DNA from: Climacium dendroides
Taxonomy: Eukaryota; Streptophyta; Bryopsida; Hypnales; Climaciaceae
Assembly (NCBI GenBank): GCA_950106755.1
Contig: OX467089.1
Coordinates: 19,201,345 to 19,265,344, forward strand
Length of the DNA stretch: 64,000 nucleotides
Direction: 5' to 3'
The notes under the pieces were generated by a model. It did no database searches and was not told the DNA's origin. It saw only the letters and a program-made list of their open reading frames with translations. Position 1 is the first letter of the stretch. Each line of letters begins with the position of its first letter. Below, piece after piece: positions 13,201-25,650 of the stretch. The position numbers were made by a program, and so were the translations under genes.

Positions 13201-14038
13201 AGAGTCTTGTAGCCAATCATTATGCACCACAACTACGTCAGAAATTGTACCATAATTTATCACTGCTCATCTCTTTCTGCACGGAAAGGGAGTGGCCTAC
13301 ATTGCCAGAATGGGGGTTTGATCAGGAATGGGTTCTCCCATAATAGTGTATAAAATTTGGCAACGTCCTCAGTTAGACTCCACCCAAACAACTCACTATT
13401 TACACTCAAGATATAGACGGACCAATCCTCCCATAGCCCGCAGTAAGCTTACCACAATCAATTACTGTAGCACTAACTCATTCAGTCAGGTTGATTGTTC
13501 CCAAGAAAGTGACTTCTGTAGGTTTTGAAACTAAGTTGGGAGGAGAGCAGGAAACCAAAAGTTACCTGCATGGTGAATTGGTACATGCTAGATCAGCTGC
13601 AGGGTCACGGATAAAGTTCTGCCAGAAGACCGGCGTCAGAAGCAATTTAGAAACATAACACCAAAATGGACTGATTCTATTAGATGGAATAACATCCTTG
13701 TTGATTCCGTGCATTGTAGCTCACCTTGAAATAAAAAGAATAATTGAAATACAGAAATACAGGAAGGAAAATCTTTTAAGCGACGAAAACCACCTTAAGC
13801 TAAAATCTGGTGATCAAAGGTACAACCTGGTAGAAAAATGATCCGTTCCGAATCTGTACTTATTCTTGAAGTTTCTTAACTGGGTGCCAAAACTGTGAAG
13901 GTGTTTTTCCTTCGCCAGTTATTAAAAATATCGGTTGAGGTTCTCACTTGTCAGGAAATCGGCAAGGACATTGCTCCGGTCAGGATTCCTCAAAAATGTC
14001 TTTGCCGACTTCATAGCTACCACACAAAAAAACTAATT
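13200..14038 (-). other. Downstream region of the minus-strand plastid-protein gene
   Basis: This lies immediately 3' of the stop codon of the gene at 14,039-17,061. It is less AT-rich than the sequence further left. A donor-like ccatgcag/gtaact on the minus strand near 13,565 could mark an intron in a 3' untranslated region. No coding frame is convincing. Confidence 0.35.
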
Positions 14039-17000
14039 TTACTCAACGAGACTCAATGCTTCCTTCGCAAGCCATTCAGTGTTGCGCCCCCCGGCGAAGT
14101 TATAGATTTCCAGCAGCACACGTCGATCTTCAACAGGTAAGTACGTCATAGCTCTACCAGCCATCTCCATCTCGGGCTGCATGAATTTCAACACAGCATG
14201 ACCGTTACTAGCTGTGCCCTATTGATAAACTCTATTCAATTTGCAAGCTAATTTGTACGATACAATTAGATTAGGCAATTGTGTTACAAATAAACTATTT
14301 CCTTCAAAGCACAGACACCCACTTGCCGCACAAATTGCATATCGAGTGCCTAAACTACCTATTACAGGTGTAGGGTACTTTCAGTAACCATTTTCGCAAA
14401 ACACATGAATTCACATTTCGAGATTGTTATCCTCGAGATCAGAGCGTCTTCATTTTTCATCTCCAAAATTTTGCTAGTATCTGCCACCAACAGATTGATG
14501 TGCAAACAGAGAATGTTTTGTAACTTACAGAGTTTCGAACAGGGCCGAGTTTTTCATGAATTTTAACCAATCCTTTAAGCTCCTTGTTTGCTGCTCCAAG
14601 TTCGCCACGCTCATGTAGTGCCTATACGCACACAAAGAATAATTAAAGTACACCTCAATCCAGTAAAGAGAAGCACATCATTAACTCAGTACGCGACCTG
14701 GACCTGACACAATTCAAACCTGGAGCTCATGGCCACACAATGGAGCTTATAAGATTACTTACCCAGGCCTGCAAGAAAGCTGCTCGTGTTCGGGCTGCAA
14801 CAGATGCAACGACAATTGTGGCTGCTCTCTCTGCGTCCAATCCGATATTGCCAGCCAATCCTGCGATGAACTTGTCCACGCCTTCGTTTGGAAACTCACC
14901 ACCCCTAATGACGATGGAACAAAATTTCATTCATGTCAATTCTAACAGCAATCAGAGTTGGTAATTAGGACTAACAATTTCAACCAATCACTTCAAAATA
15001 CAGAAGAAAGCAGGCAATCAATTTCTAAAGTATCTTTGATTAAACACTCCGTAGGATTTCAAATTAGAGAACAAGAAAATTAGACTAGAATATGTTTATA
15101 CACTAAAATGAAGATTTCAGAGCTCTCCTAAGTCCTAATGGAGAGTGGTTGAAGTAAAAACTAGGACGGATAGAAACGTTGCTGTAGGATTGAGCCAAGT
15201 CGAAAGAGTAAGGACTGAACTTCCCGCTAAAATTAACTGCAAAGCATTATCCTTTGTTAGTGCAAACCTTAGGCAAACATCTTGAACAAGTTGGACAGCT
15301 GTCCGATAAAAGGCATCACGGGTGCTGGATGTTTCAAAGCTGACTCGTGCTCCAAAGTCCCGACAAAGTTGCCGTAGCTGCAGTTAATTTGATGAGGTAA
15401 AAAAGGTTATTATTTAGCAGCATCAGACTCCTATGTTGCAAACAGAGTAATAAGATGGTGACAGAAAAGGGCAGACGATAACAAAATAACTCACCTTGAT
15501 GATGTTATTACGTTCAAAGTCTACTCCATTCATTCTCTTTTCCAGCATCTCTGAACCAAAATTGCCAAAGTTAGCTCACTCTTCCCAACCCAGATCTTTG
15601 CAGGCTTTATTATAAATCAAACCTCAACGCAAACGATCACCTTCTATACTACAGACCACAAAACGGAACGTGTGACCTCCAGGAAGAAGGCGTGAAACAA
15701 AATTACTACTTGCTTAGTTGAAGTCTCGACCCGACGTTATGAAGACTATGAACTCAACACTGAAATTCAGATGTCAAGAATAAATACCGTGCAAGAGAGT
15801 GTTAGCCTCTTTCTGCGCATTCGCAGTTATTTCGGGTGGCAACGTAGATGCTTGCTCGGGACCAGACCACCAAGGCGGTAGTCGTGATTCTCTTTGTACT
15901 TTCTTGAATGTCGAAGGTTCGCTACTAGCCCTCAAACGGTTAAGTTCCCTTTCCGAACGGGTATCAACCTTCACAGAATCCAAGGGACTGAGTCCTTGAG
16001 CTGTCTTACGATAAGCCTTCTTCACAGGTCCCCCTTCCCAAAGCTTCACTCCTCCTGTTTTTACAACAACCTCCTTTCCACCCAAACTCCTATCTCTAAC
16101 AGTTCTGGGCCAACTAAAACCTTCTTCCCAACCCCACCGGAATCGCCTTGCCCACGTGAGAAGGACTCGAGCAAATACAATAGTCAAAACAGTCCAGATA
16201 AGCGTTCGCCCAGCAAACTCCATAGTCGACCGCCTCACCGCAATTACCACGCGCTTGTCATTTTGAACAGCCACGCTGGATCGAAGTTCATTCCATGCCT
16301 GCTTCCCTTCTTTGACAAAGTTCGCACCTGCCTGGGAAAACCGGTCACATTCAAACTCTTCATGTCGAAGTTGAATAATTACCTTCTCTCATACAATAAA
16401 AGAAACAAGGGGCTACAGATAAAGATAAACCTAATTCTCTTCCGAGGCTCATAGACCTATTCAGTAGCAACGAAAATTTACTCATTCGTAATGATGTGAA
16501 ATGCAGGGATCAAACTGTAAATTGCTAATGAAAGTCTGTAAGCAATCACATTAATTGCAAGCTCAATCTCTCGTTTTAACCTCAATGAGCAGCTACCAAA
16601 GCAAGTAAACATATATAGCAAGCACAAGGATAGCATCCGAGGTATTGCCCTACCTGCCTCACATTACCAACGGAAGCCACAACAGCTTTCTTCGTCGTCA
16701 TTGCCGCCTCCCCTGCCCTGTGCTTCAATTCATCGAAGTCAAGCGTAATCTCCACAGTATCATCACCACGCTGTTTCTTGGCACTAACCGAACCCCCAGG
16801 AAGATCTCGCCGTCGATGGTGCCTCCGTCCCCCGAGACTAAGTATCGTCGTACTTGGATTAAGACCACCACTCGAGGGAGAGGATTTAACCCTAAGGTTT
16901 ACGCGCACTCTAAGACCGCCGACATTCGACATGGAGCCTATTCCGTTACACACAATGCCACCACAACTCCTCCTCTGCACGTCAAAATCAGCGTGCGGAG

Positions 17001-17061
17001 CTCGATAGAAACTCTGCAATGGTACCGCAGAACTCGCACTACGGAGCATCATGGCTCCCAA
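14039..17061 (-). CDS. Conserved plant protein, probably plastid membrane, unknown function; 7 exons, 496 aa
   Basis: Exons on the minus strand: 16654-17061, 15788-16331, 15495-15550, 15268-15377, 14763-14904, 14529-14621, 14039-14176. They total 1491 nt with consistent phase and GT-AG borders. The first 100 residues are Arg/Ser-rich and fit a transit peptide. One membrane span is likely at about 177-196 (TLIWTVLTIVFARVLLTW). The conserved part starts at LPPWW (287-291) and continues through EKRMNGVDF, LRQLCRDFGARVSFET and STRDAFYRTAVQ to an alpha-helical C-terminus. I recall the LPxWW...RDSFYR pattern from uncharacterised plastid proteins of land plants but cannot attach a name or an activity. 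The start could be Met1, Met4 or Met5. Confidence 0.85.
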
Positions 17062-17579
17062 ATTTGGCGAATCCTCACCACAGTTTCAAAATTCTCTCCG
17101 ACAACCACATAATTCAGCGCCGGAGATTTTTCTTAAAAACCCAGCAACAAATGTACTCTTCTTTCAGCGAAGAACAATAATTTTAGGGTGTGGAGAGACA
17201 AGAAACAAATTGAAGCGTACACCGACGCCTTGCAATGAAATTTCGGATTCTGAACATGAAAAATATACCCAACCAAAAGTGATTTCAATGAAATTTCGGA
17301 AGAGGCACTCCTCAAATCAGTTACATGAACTCCGGAATGTAACCAGAAGCAGGTAATGTTGCGGATTTGAGGAGGAATTCATGAGCCTCCGCCAGAAGTA
17401 GTGTGCTCGCAACTGCTAAGAGGTGGTCAGGGTGTGGCGGGTTTGGATGAGTTTGGTTCCGCGTCTGCGCATGATTATCATCCGTAACTTAGATGAAGTT
17501 TGATCTGTTTCATTCGTCACCACCTATTTTTGCGCCACTGTTTGATATAATTTAGAACTACAGTGCACAGTTGCGTTGC

Positions 17580-18045
17580 CACAATCAAAACAAAAGTAAA
17601 AGTAATTTTCTAATTTTTTTAAAACCAAAAACAACTCAAAAATCCATAACTTTCTCATCATGAGTCGAAATGCCACGAAACAAAGCTCGTGCACCCCTCC
17701 TTGCCGAGGGCTTTCTGATGGTACCAAGATTGTGACCAAAATATAAGTAAAACTAATGTTCTAATTATTTAGTTCATAAAAATACTTCAAAATTCAATAA
17801 CTTTCTCACTGTGAGTCGGAACGCCACGAAACCAAGCCGGTGCACCCCTCCTTGCCAAGAGCTTTCCAACGATACCAAGATTGTGACCAAAATATTAGTG
17901 AAAGTAATTTTCTAATTTTTCATAACCAAAAATAACTCGAAAATGCACAACTTCCACACCGTACGTCCGAATGCCACGAAACCAAGCCGGTGCACCCCTC
18001 CTCGCCGAGGGCTTTCCGACGGTACCAAGCACGCGACTAGGGGAC
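17580..18045 (+). repeat. Minisatellite, three copies of about 150 bp
   Basis: Three diverged tandem copies are anchored by gtgcacccctcc at 17,689, 17,840 and 17,990 (periods 151 and 150). Each copy has a GC-rich half (atgccacgaa, gccgagggcttt) and an AT-rich half (aagtaattttctaattttt). It starts about 0.5 kb upstream of the start codon of the gene at 14,039-17,061, so it may lie in that gene's promoter region. Confidence 0.85.
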
Positions 18046-19490
18046 GCACGATCTGGGAGATCTCAATGTGACAAACAAAACAAAACAAAACTTTTCTGGG
18101 ACATCTCTTGTAGAGTACTTATCTAACTTTTTCAGTCCCATCACAGTGTAGTTTTTCTAAAAGCTACTAGTCATAGAAATCTACCTTTAGAGAAAAAAAA
18201 TCAGCCCAACTTCTAAGGCTTAATATTTCATAGAGGTAAACTTGATGCATAAGTTTTGCAAGGAACTATGCATATAAGTATACCGTATCACCAAAATCTG
18301 ATTTCTGTCACTAATACTCTCATATCAACTACAAGTAGTAACATCATTAACTTTGAGACGATAGGAACAATCCCTGTAAAACCATAATGCTCCAAGTAAA
18401 TTTCGAGAGGAAGTGGTCCTCACCTGTACCCGTCCCAAAGACAAATCACACAGAAATGAAGTCAGTGAGGTTGTACCAGGTATCTGCAGACCACTTCACT
18501 TGCTATCGTTTTCACTTGAAAAGAACTTGGAATAAAGCATGTAACTCAAAGTCTGAATAATCACAACATGAATTTGTTCAAAGCACAAACATAATCATAA
18601 ACATAAACTAAAATATACACAAAGCCTAGACCTGACTGTTGGCCGAAGACTGTGAAGAAGCCATTTGAACAGAATCCCTTGTTTTGCAGCTCAAAAATAA
18701 GTCAGGAGTAAACTAGCAATCGATCAGCAGTTCTTTGCTATGAAGGTAGTTCCTTTCTGGAGATTATGCATATAAATAGCTTAAGTCCTATTTAGATGAC
18801 AACCCACTGATGTGATTGATCATCCCATTTTGAATTGGAACTATGGTCATTCGTACCAGTGCATTGCTCCGTTAATATGAACAGTACAGTAAATGCAATG
18901 TTTAGATTGGAGGCTAATTACATCATCATTAGTTTGATGGTGGTTACTGGTACCCTGACATAGGCTGCTTAATAGTTTAGCTGGTTATAATTCTTTTCAA
19001 GTCAGGATCCTTTTTTTGGCGTCTTAATAAAAACTGATCATTAATTTTTCAGTATTTTATTAAGTAGTCTGCAAAAATATTTAGCTGCATTAGAGATCAG
19101 CAGAAATATTTTAATGGGTATAAATCCCATGTATCCAAGGTATAAGATTTGATTTCATAAGTGAAATTTCAAATCATAATTTTAGTCTAACTTCATATCC
19201 TCAGATATGTGCACATTATTAATAATTTTGAAAAGAATAAAGAACAAAAGAAGAATGCAATAAGAAATATCACATCCTAATGGAATGTTTATCAAGTCTT
19301 CTAAGTCATGGTCATTCCTGTGTATGTTTTAGTTTACATTTATCCTTTTGTTTTGTTTTGTTTTAAAATTTAGCAACTCTAACTTTTGAAAGTTTTTAGA
19401 GTTTCTTTTATCTCACAACACATGTGCTATGCCGTGTGTTGTTACCAGATGATGAGCCTTTATTTAGGTAATAGGCTAGAATCTAAAATC
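18046..19490. other. Intergenic, nothing recognised
   Basis: AT-rich sequence without a supportable open frame, RNA gene or clear repeat structure, apart from a short (aaaac)n-like tract near 18,073-18,091. Confidence 0.5.
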
Positions 19491-19495
19491 TGGAA

Positions 19496-19547
19496 AAACA
19501 AAACAAAACAAAACAAAACAAAACAATCAAACAAAACAAAACAAACC
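19496..19547 (+). repeat. AAAAC microsatellite
   Basis: About ten units of aaaac, interrupted once by aatca. A simple sequence repeat with no coding meaning, although a frame runs through it. Confidence 0.95.
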
Positions 19548-19686
19548 ACCTATCTTAATAGAAGAAATAGGGTAGTCACACCTTCTTCATCCCATTCTCA
19601 ATTCTTAGAGAATTGGTGTGGCAATTTCTTATTGGCTCTTCTTTTCTTGAGGAAGTTCCATTCTTCAAGAATTGAAACGTGTCATT

Positions 19687-20116
19687 AGGGGTAGTCACAC
19701 CTTCTCAAAAGAGCAAAAATTCTTTAGGAATGCAAAGTTGTTGAGATAAAGTCAAGGCCAATGAGATGGTGTTGCGCATGAAGAAGCTGTAACACCCCTT
19801 TTCGATGTGTGAAGCATCAAGAATGGAAACCAGAGAACGAGTTACATGCTTGAGCCACAACGAGAGTCGCTTGAGGAGCCACGACGACAGTGAAGTAAGA
19901 AATGACGATGAAATTTGCAAAGCACAGGTGAAAATGTTCATTGCAAGATGAAAATTTCTTCATTTAATATTCCCAACACCCACTTCTTCAATGACAGAGG
20001 AGGAGAATGAGACCGGCAAATTAACAAGGAATGGGAGCTGTGCAGGAGACACTCAGGCTACCACGTCTACATTCTCGGAGAAATCACACTTTCTCCAAAG
20101 AAATGTGACTACCCCT
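19687..20116. mobile_element. MITE-like element with aggggtagtcaca termini, 430 bp
   Basis: The ends are aggggtagtcacacctt on the left and, in reverse complement, aggggtagtcacattt on the right, a terminal inverted repeat of about 13-16 bp. The three bases att flank both ends directly (19,684-19,686 and 20,117-20,119), which fits a 3-bp target-site duplication. It has no transposase. A partial related end (gggtagtcacacctt) lies just left, at about 19,570. Confidence 0.55.
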
Positions 20117-20403
20117 ATTCTTCCCCTTCGGAGGTGAAGAATGGACATGAAGAAAAAAATTTGAAATTTTTTAATTTGGCTTTTACTCCTTATGTACCAC
20201 TTTCACCTTCCGCGTGCCATCATCAAGACATTGCTAATTCACTTCACTCGAATGCTCATCTCTTTGCCACTTGCACCCTATTGGATCAATCACAATGCTA
20301 GCATTGACATTGATTCTCATTTACACAATATGATTTGACCATTGATCATGCAGGTAAAACATTCTCTACAATTTTCATTCTCCATGTTGTACACACCAAA
20401 AAG

Positions 20404-20513
20404 GGGGGTCACACCTTCTTCATGCATAATGACTCCCCATTGGTTCTTCTTCTCTCTCATCAACTTCTAATTGTTTAAGAAAATTTGCTTCTCAAAGGAG
20501 GTGTAATGACCCC
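20404..20513. mobile_element. Small MITE-like element with ggggtcacacctt ends
   Basis: The left end ggggtcacacctt and the right end (reverse complement ggggtcattacacctcctt) form an imperfect inverted repeat about 110 bp apart. The termini resemble those of the element at 19,687-20,116, so both may belong to one family. Confidence 0.4.
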
Positions 20514-20539
20514 TAATGACCTTATCATGTATTAGATAG

Positions 20540-20870
20540 GGTTATTGTAATGTATAGGTGAAGCAATAGCTATAAGTATGTATTAACTCTAAAATGATGC
20601 ATCTCACATGAACAAAGTAGTCACCAAAATACTTTGATTATTAGACCAACAGATGTATTCTTTAATTCTACACTTAACTACGTAAAATCATCTATTGGAC
20701 CTTTTAGGTCCGCAATGTCTTCAGAAGTTTTAGGTATAATATAGGTACCTACATCATAGTTGTACTATAATTATAGAAGTTTTCTATAATATAGATACCT
20801 ATAACATACGTGTATAGTTTTTTAGGCTCATAGGCTTATGCTTCTAAGCTCACATAATAACAACCCTCAA
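20540..20870. repeat. Relative of the tatgagcctaa repeat
   Basis: Runs of acctataa/taatatagg units end in ggctcatagg...gctcacataataac. This is the same end structure and internal motif as the element at 31,118-31,518, and the right edge abuts the LINE remnant. Confidence 0.5.
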
Positions 20871-20879
20871 CCAACAGGT

Positions 20880-22800
20880 ATAGAACAAGGTGAAGTGGCT
20901 AAAAGTAGGAGATTCATGTACAAGGGAATTCTTCTGTATCTTGAAGCCACATACTAGAGCGTCTAATATTACTAAACTAAAAGACAAGGCTAGCAATACT
21001 TGTTCTGACAAGCCCTCCCTTGAATTAATTTTCTTCAATTACTACGATAAACTCTACACCGCCTTAGGACGGACAAGGCATTAGATGATTTCTAGAGGGT
21101 CGAGAGGGCCGTTTCAGGCCCATTCTTGATGCTAGTCCCCCCGCAGATTCTAATGAATGGTTTTTCCCAAAAAAATTCAAAAAAAATTACATTCTTGAAA
21201 TGAAGAAAAAATTTCTTAAATTTTTTTTTTCAAACGTGGCAGTCATTTGGCCATGTCAGTGAGCTACCGCAGCCCTTTGCTAGGCAATTAATGGAAGAAG
21301 CTATAGCAACAAACAAGGTCCTATCTTGCCTCAACAACAAACTCATGATAACAATGAAGCACTCACTAAGTTAACTAGTTTGTATGGAAGAATTAGATGT
21401 TGTAGTGAAAGACCTAGATTTCAACAAGGCTCTAGGGTTCGATGGTGTCACATCTGAATTCTTCAAAGTATATTGGAACACATTAAAAGAAGACTACATT
21501 GTCATGATTACCAAGGCCATGGAACATTAGAAGCTACTTCAAAGGATTATTAAAGGGAATATTTTTCTATTATACAAGGGTGACTCACAGAGTAAATTAA
21601 CCAATTGGAGGCCCATCATGTTATTCAACGTGGTATACAAAAAATTTGCAAAAGTCCTCCAGCTTTGTCTTTAGTCAGTACTTGATGGACATCATTGATT
21701 TCGACCAATCCGCATTCCTATCCATGCGGTTCATTCTCAATAATATTAAATTGGCTCACAAGACGATTGATTGGATAGAACACTCAAAGTAGCCTCTAGC
21801 CTTCTTGAAATTGAACTTCTCAAAGGCGTATGACGTGGTGGAATGGTCGTTTCTCTTTAGCATGATGGAAATCCTTAGCATACCCATGGAATTTATATCA
21901 ATGACCAAAATACTCTTTTAAGATTGTTAATGTGAACAAAGTTCAATCTTTACAATTTCCAATGAACAAGGGGGTCAAGCAAAGTTGCTCGCTAGCCCTC
22001 TACTTATACTTAATTGTGGTAAAAGCCCTCAACACCTCGATAAAAGCAAAGGTTGCATTAGGAGTTGTCAGGGGAATTTAGCTATCAAGTAGGTCACAAC
22101 AACATGTGATAGCACAATTTGCAAATAACACTTCACTCACGTTACTAGGGAAAGAAGGTCCGACTCATGTTGCAATTGCAATACTAGAAGAATTTTGCAA
22201 AGCCACAAGACTAGTTCTCAATTGGACTAAGTCATGTGGATACTAGAAGAATGGATTGATAGCTCACCCCCAGTAGACAGAACAACTCAATCTCACATGG
22301 ATAGATGAAGCAAACATTAACATATTATTAGGCATACCCTTCAGCCAGCCATATCATTATATAGACAAATTTCTGCAAGATAGGATGCTCAAGCTTCTTC
22401 AGTATTGGTATACATCAAGAATCAATTCCATAAGATGCGGGATAATTGTAAATAGTGTACTAGTCTCCTCCATGCTTTACTTTGTTTCAATTTGGGGAGG
22501 TATCTAGGCAGGCATCAAGAAGGCAACTTCATCCACCCAAAAATTTATGTGGTTAGATTTGCTCTACAAAAGACGTATCAAAGTATCATGAATCCAATGC
22601 TATCAGAAGAGGAAAAATGGCGGCATCAATATTGTCAATCCATAGAATGCTTTTACAACCCTCATGGTGAAATGGGTAATCAAGGCATGCGAGCCAAAGT
22701 TGTCCAGATTATGGGACATGCACACTTGGCCTTAGTGAAGGAGTGGTGCTGCCTTGATGACGCAGTCAAATGACGCTGACTCTGGCTTAAAAAAAGGTCC
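20880..22800 (+). pseudogene. Degenerate LINE (non-LTR retrotransposon), reverse-transcriptase part
   Basis: Pieces of a plant L1-type ORF2 can be read on the plus strand through many stops and frameshifts. In order: KWLKVGDSCTREFF (20,890 on), FNKALGFDGVTSEFFKVYW (about 21,430), LTNWRPIMLFNVVYK (about 21,597), LKLNFSKAYDVVEW (about 21,810), KGVKQSCSLALYLYL in place of the usual polymerase core context (about 21,970), and a region resembling GGLNIVDP...ALMVKWVIKAC (about 22,620-22,700). The catalytic domain is broken, so the copy is dead. The endonuclease part upstream is missing: a different repeat sits where it should be. Confidence 0.85.
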
Positions 22801-24030
22801 ACGATGGGGGGCCCATTGCCATGCCAGAAGCAGCTAGTGCACCTTGTCAAGATATGTGAGTTGTTCACATATGCCCTGCAGGATACTGCACAAGCGTTGC
22901 CGTGAAGGTTGGAAGACAGCAGTAGCTATCAGGGATTCACACCACCCACAATGCAAGTAGGCCCACAGACTTGGGCAGCTTGAGGGTGAAGCTTCATTTT
23001 TTCCTCCCAACATCGATCGTCAACATCACATCACGAAGCACGAGCTTGTTTGGGACAGATCAATGTGAGAAGCGGTCCTCTAGTACCTGCATGACCGATA
23101 TGAAGATTGTAAACTTAATTAGTGCATTGAATGCATGAACTTCATATGAATTTCAACCTGCATGCAAGGGAGAAGCAAGTGTGCCAAACCTCTTATAACA
23201 TCGATACTGCAGAACTCACTGGCAGAGGGGCTGGAACCAGACGATCCAACATGCTTGTCAATGCGGCGTCAATTATCCAACACGTATGCCCTGCTCAGAT
23301 ACAGGCAATGAATACTTGTAACTGATACCTATAAAAACTGCAACCGATAACAACAAATATCAGAAGCCAAGCTTCTAAACTCAATGAACAATGGCAGTTG
23401 GTGATCTTTGTTCGCCGACAGTGAAGGAATCCGAAGAGCTCAATGGATCTGGTAAGATCGAAGCCCCTATATGTACTGTAGTCTGCACTTGTCGTGGTTG
23501 TTGCCATTATTCCAATGTTGTATGATTTCGCAACTGAGCGTGATGTTGATGGTTCCTCCAGAAGATAATTTTGTTGTCAAAACTTAATTGATACAGCATA
23601 CGCCCATTATCTTATTGCAGCAGAACACTCTCGAAATCTTCGTGTTGCCTGATTGCAGCGCTAACTCCATCTCACAGTTAAGCACAATATTAAAAATTAT
23701 TTTCTACTAATCACGTCTGTAACCACCGCTCTTTCAGGGTGCCAGGTCACAATACACATCGTCTCGGCATTCTTGTAATTCCCTTAGTCTGAATGCTTTG
23801 GGAACTTGCAGGCTCACAGCCTCTGCCTTTCACACTTGTTGCCCTTTTTAGCAACAAGTGTGAAAGGCCCTTTACATACACTTTTCAGACACCACTTTAG
23901 CCACTTTTAACCATACTTGGGAGGCAAGTAGGCACCTAATCTAGAATACTTTACACTACCTCAATTTCAAGCACATAAAAACTCTACGATATAAAATCAT
24001 ATGTCCACGTCATAGAAGAAATTGTAAGTG
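22801..24030. other. Sequence interrupting the LINE remnant
   Basis: About 1.2 kb of moderate-GC sequence separates the two recognisable LINE parts. Frames are short and I recognise no protein. It contains a perfect 18-bp hairpin at 23,825-23,868. It may be a later insertion or simply LINE sequence too decayed to read. Confidence 0.4.
23825..23868. repeat. Perfect 18-bp inverted repeat with 8-bp loop
   Basis: The left arm gcctttcacacttgttgc (23,825-23,842) is the exact reverse complement of the right arm at 23,851-23,868; the loop is ccctttttag-like and eight bases long. Function unknown. Confidence 0.9.
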
Positions 24031-24039
24031 GAACTACAC

Positions 24040-25650
24040 CCTGTTCGTCTCACTATCCCAAAAAGAAGTGGAAGTAGAATCTTTATGGTGGTTGTCGTTC
24101 CAACCCTTTATAGGTCCTGGCTTTTCTAAAGTCAAAGCCGTGAAGCTACACCGCAAAAGACTACAATAGATATAAGATGCAAAAAGGGAGAACCACTTTT
24201 GACAGTAAAAAAAGCCCAAACTGAATTTGGGCTCCTTCCAAGGGACGTTAATACTTGGCAATCTAACATGGTAATCCTACAACACCAATGGGGTGGACTG
24301 CTAACCAATACTTTTTCTAATGCTAAGGCAGAAGAATGGGTAGGTTGGTTCCTCGAAGAAGAAGAAAGCATCTTCAATACTCCAATCCAAGTCCCAACCA
24401 ACGAGACAGTGAACATTAGGGGCCCCACACAAATTTGGCCACAATTCTGGGAGGCTATAGGGTGGTCAATCCTATCAAAAGTAGGGATCCTCTACGCCAA
24501 TCCTATCGACCATGGCAAAAACCGTGATTGGAAGTTGACTAGAAGTTTCCATCAAATTAGGGTAGAAGTAATTCAACAAAGTCCCTACAAAAATCAAAAT
24601 TCTCTTTTACTACAGTAGAATTGACAAGCTAAAGTGGAATCCAAAAACATTCAAGTGGAAGCTAGAGGAGCAAAAAGAACCATTGATAGGCTTCAACTCA
24701 ATATTGGGCCAAATTATATTGAAAAAAGGTCATCGAGTTTTGAACCTAATAACTCAAAAATGGAGAGGCATGCTTCCATAGGACTTCCAATTAAAATGGA
24801 AAACCGTGTAGTTCCCAAAGCGTACCAGAAAAAAGGCTAGATTACTTTGGCTAATTTGGCAGCGTGTTGTTACTATAAACCATTGGTGTGGCCAAATAGA
24901 TGGCTCTGTAGACATTAAGTGCATGATTTGGCCTAGAAGGTTTGAGGAAACCACTTTATATTAATTTTGGAAAGTGTGTTGCAACTCAATGCACATGGCA
25001 ATGGGCAATCCATGTTATGAATTGTCTAGTGGCAAGGAAGAATGCGCAAGGCCCATGGTGACCGCTTACATGGCAACAAGTCATTTTATCAATTGGGATT
25101 CCTTATAGGTTCAACTCCATCAAAAGGTTGTGGATGGAAGCGCATACAACTGTTTTATGGACATTGTGGAATGACTTGATTTTTAATAACTAGGTGTAGA
25201 CTACATAGCACCTCATTAGTCACATTTCGCATGGTCTTATTAATTATGGCAGGGTAGAGTGGTCCAATGTCTGCAACAAGAAACAATGCTTGATTAAATC
25301 ACAAAGCAAGCTTCTAGCAACATTCGTTAGTCATAGATGCAAGTTTGGGAAATTTATGCAGATGATCGACGGCCAATCAAATTGGGTGCCATCTAGGCCC
25401 TAGAAGAGGTTTGTTTTTTAGCCACTATGAACAGTGGCCCTAACAAGTGTGAGTGGCTCCTCGGCTGGCTAGGAGGGGCCTCATGGCCTTTCTTTGCGCC
25501 TTGTCTACTGGCCTTTTATCTATTTCTCTAGTTGGATTTTTGTCCTTGCTAATGTTTTTTACTCCTACCAGGTCACTTATGGCTAACAATTTTATATTTT
25601 ACTTCTCTTTGCAATAAAATTTCATTTTATTTGGTTAAAAAATAAGTTAA
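24040..25650 (+). pseudogene. Degenerate LINE, C-terminal (zf-RVT-like) part
   Basis: Broken plus-strand coding sequence resembles the C-terminal zinc-binding region of plant LINE reverse transcriptases: KWRGMLP, ARLLWLIWQRVVTINHW, then CMIWPRRFEETTLY and FWKVC, interrupted by stops and shifts. The segment 24,199-24,618 is open for 139 codons. The 3' end runs into caataaaatttcattttattt near 25,610 and a T-rich tract near 25,660. It is probably the rest of the element at 20,880-22,800, but a second LINE copy is possible. Confidence 0.65.
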
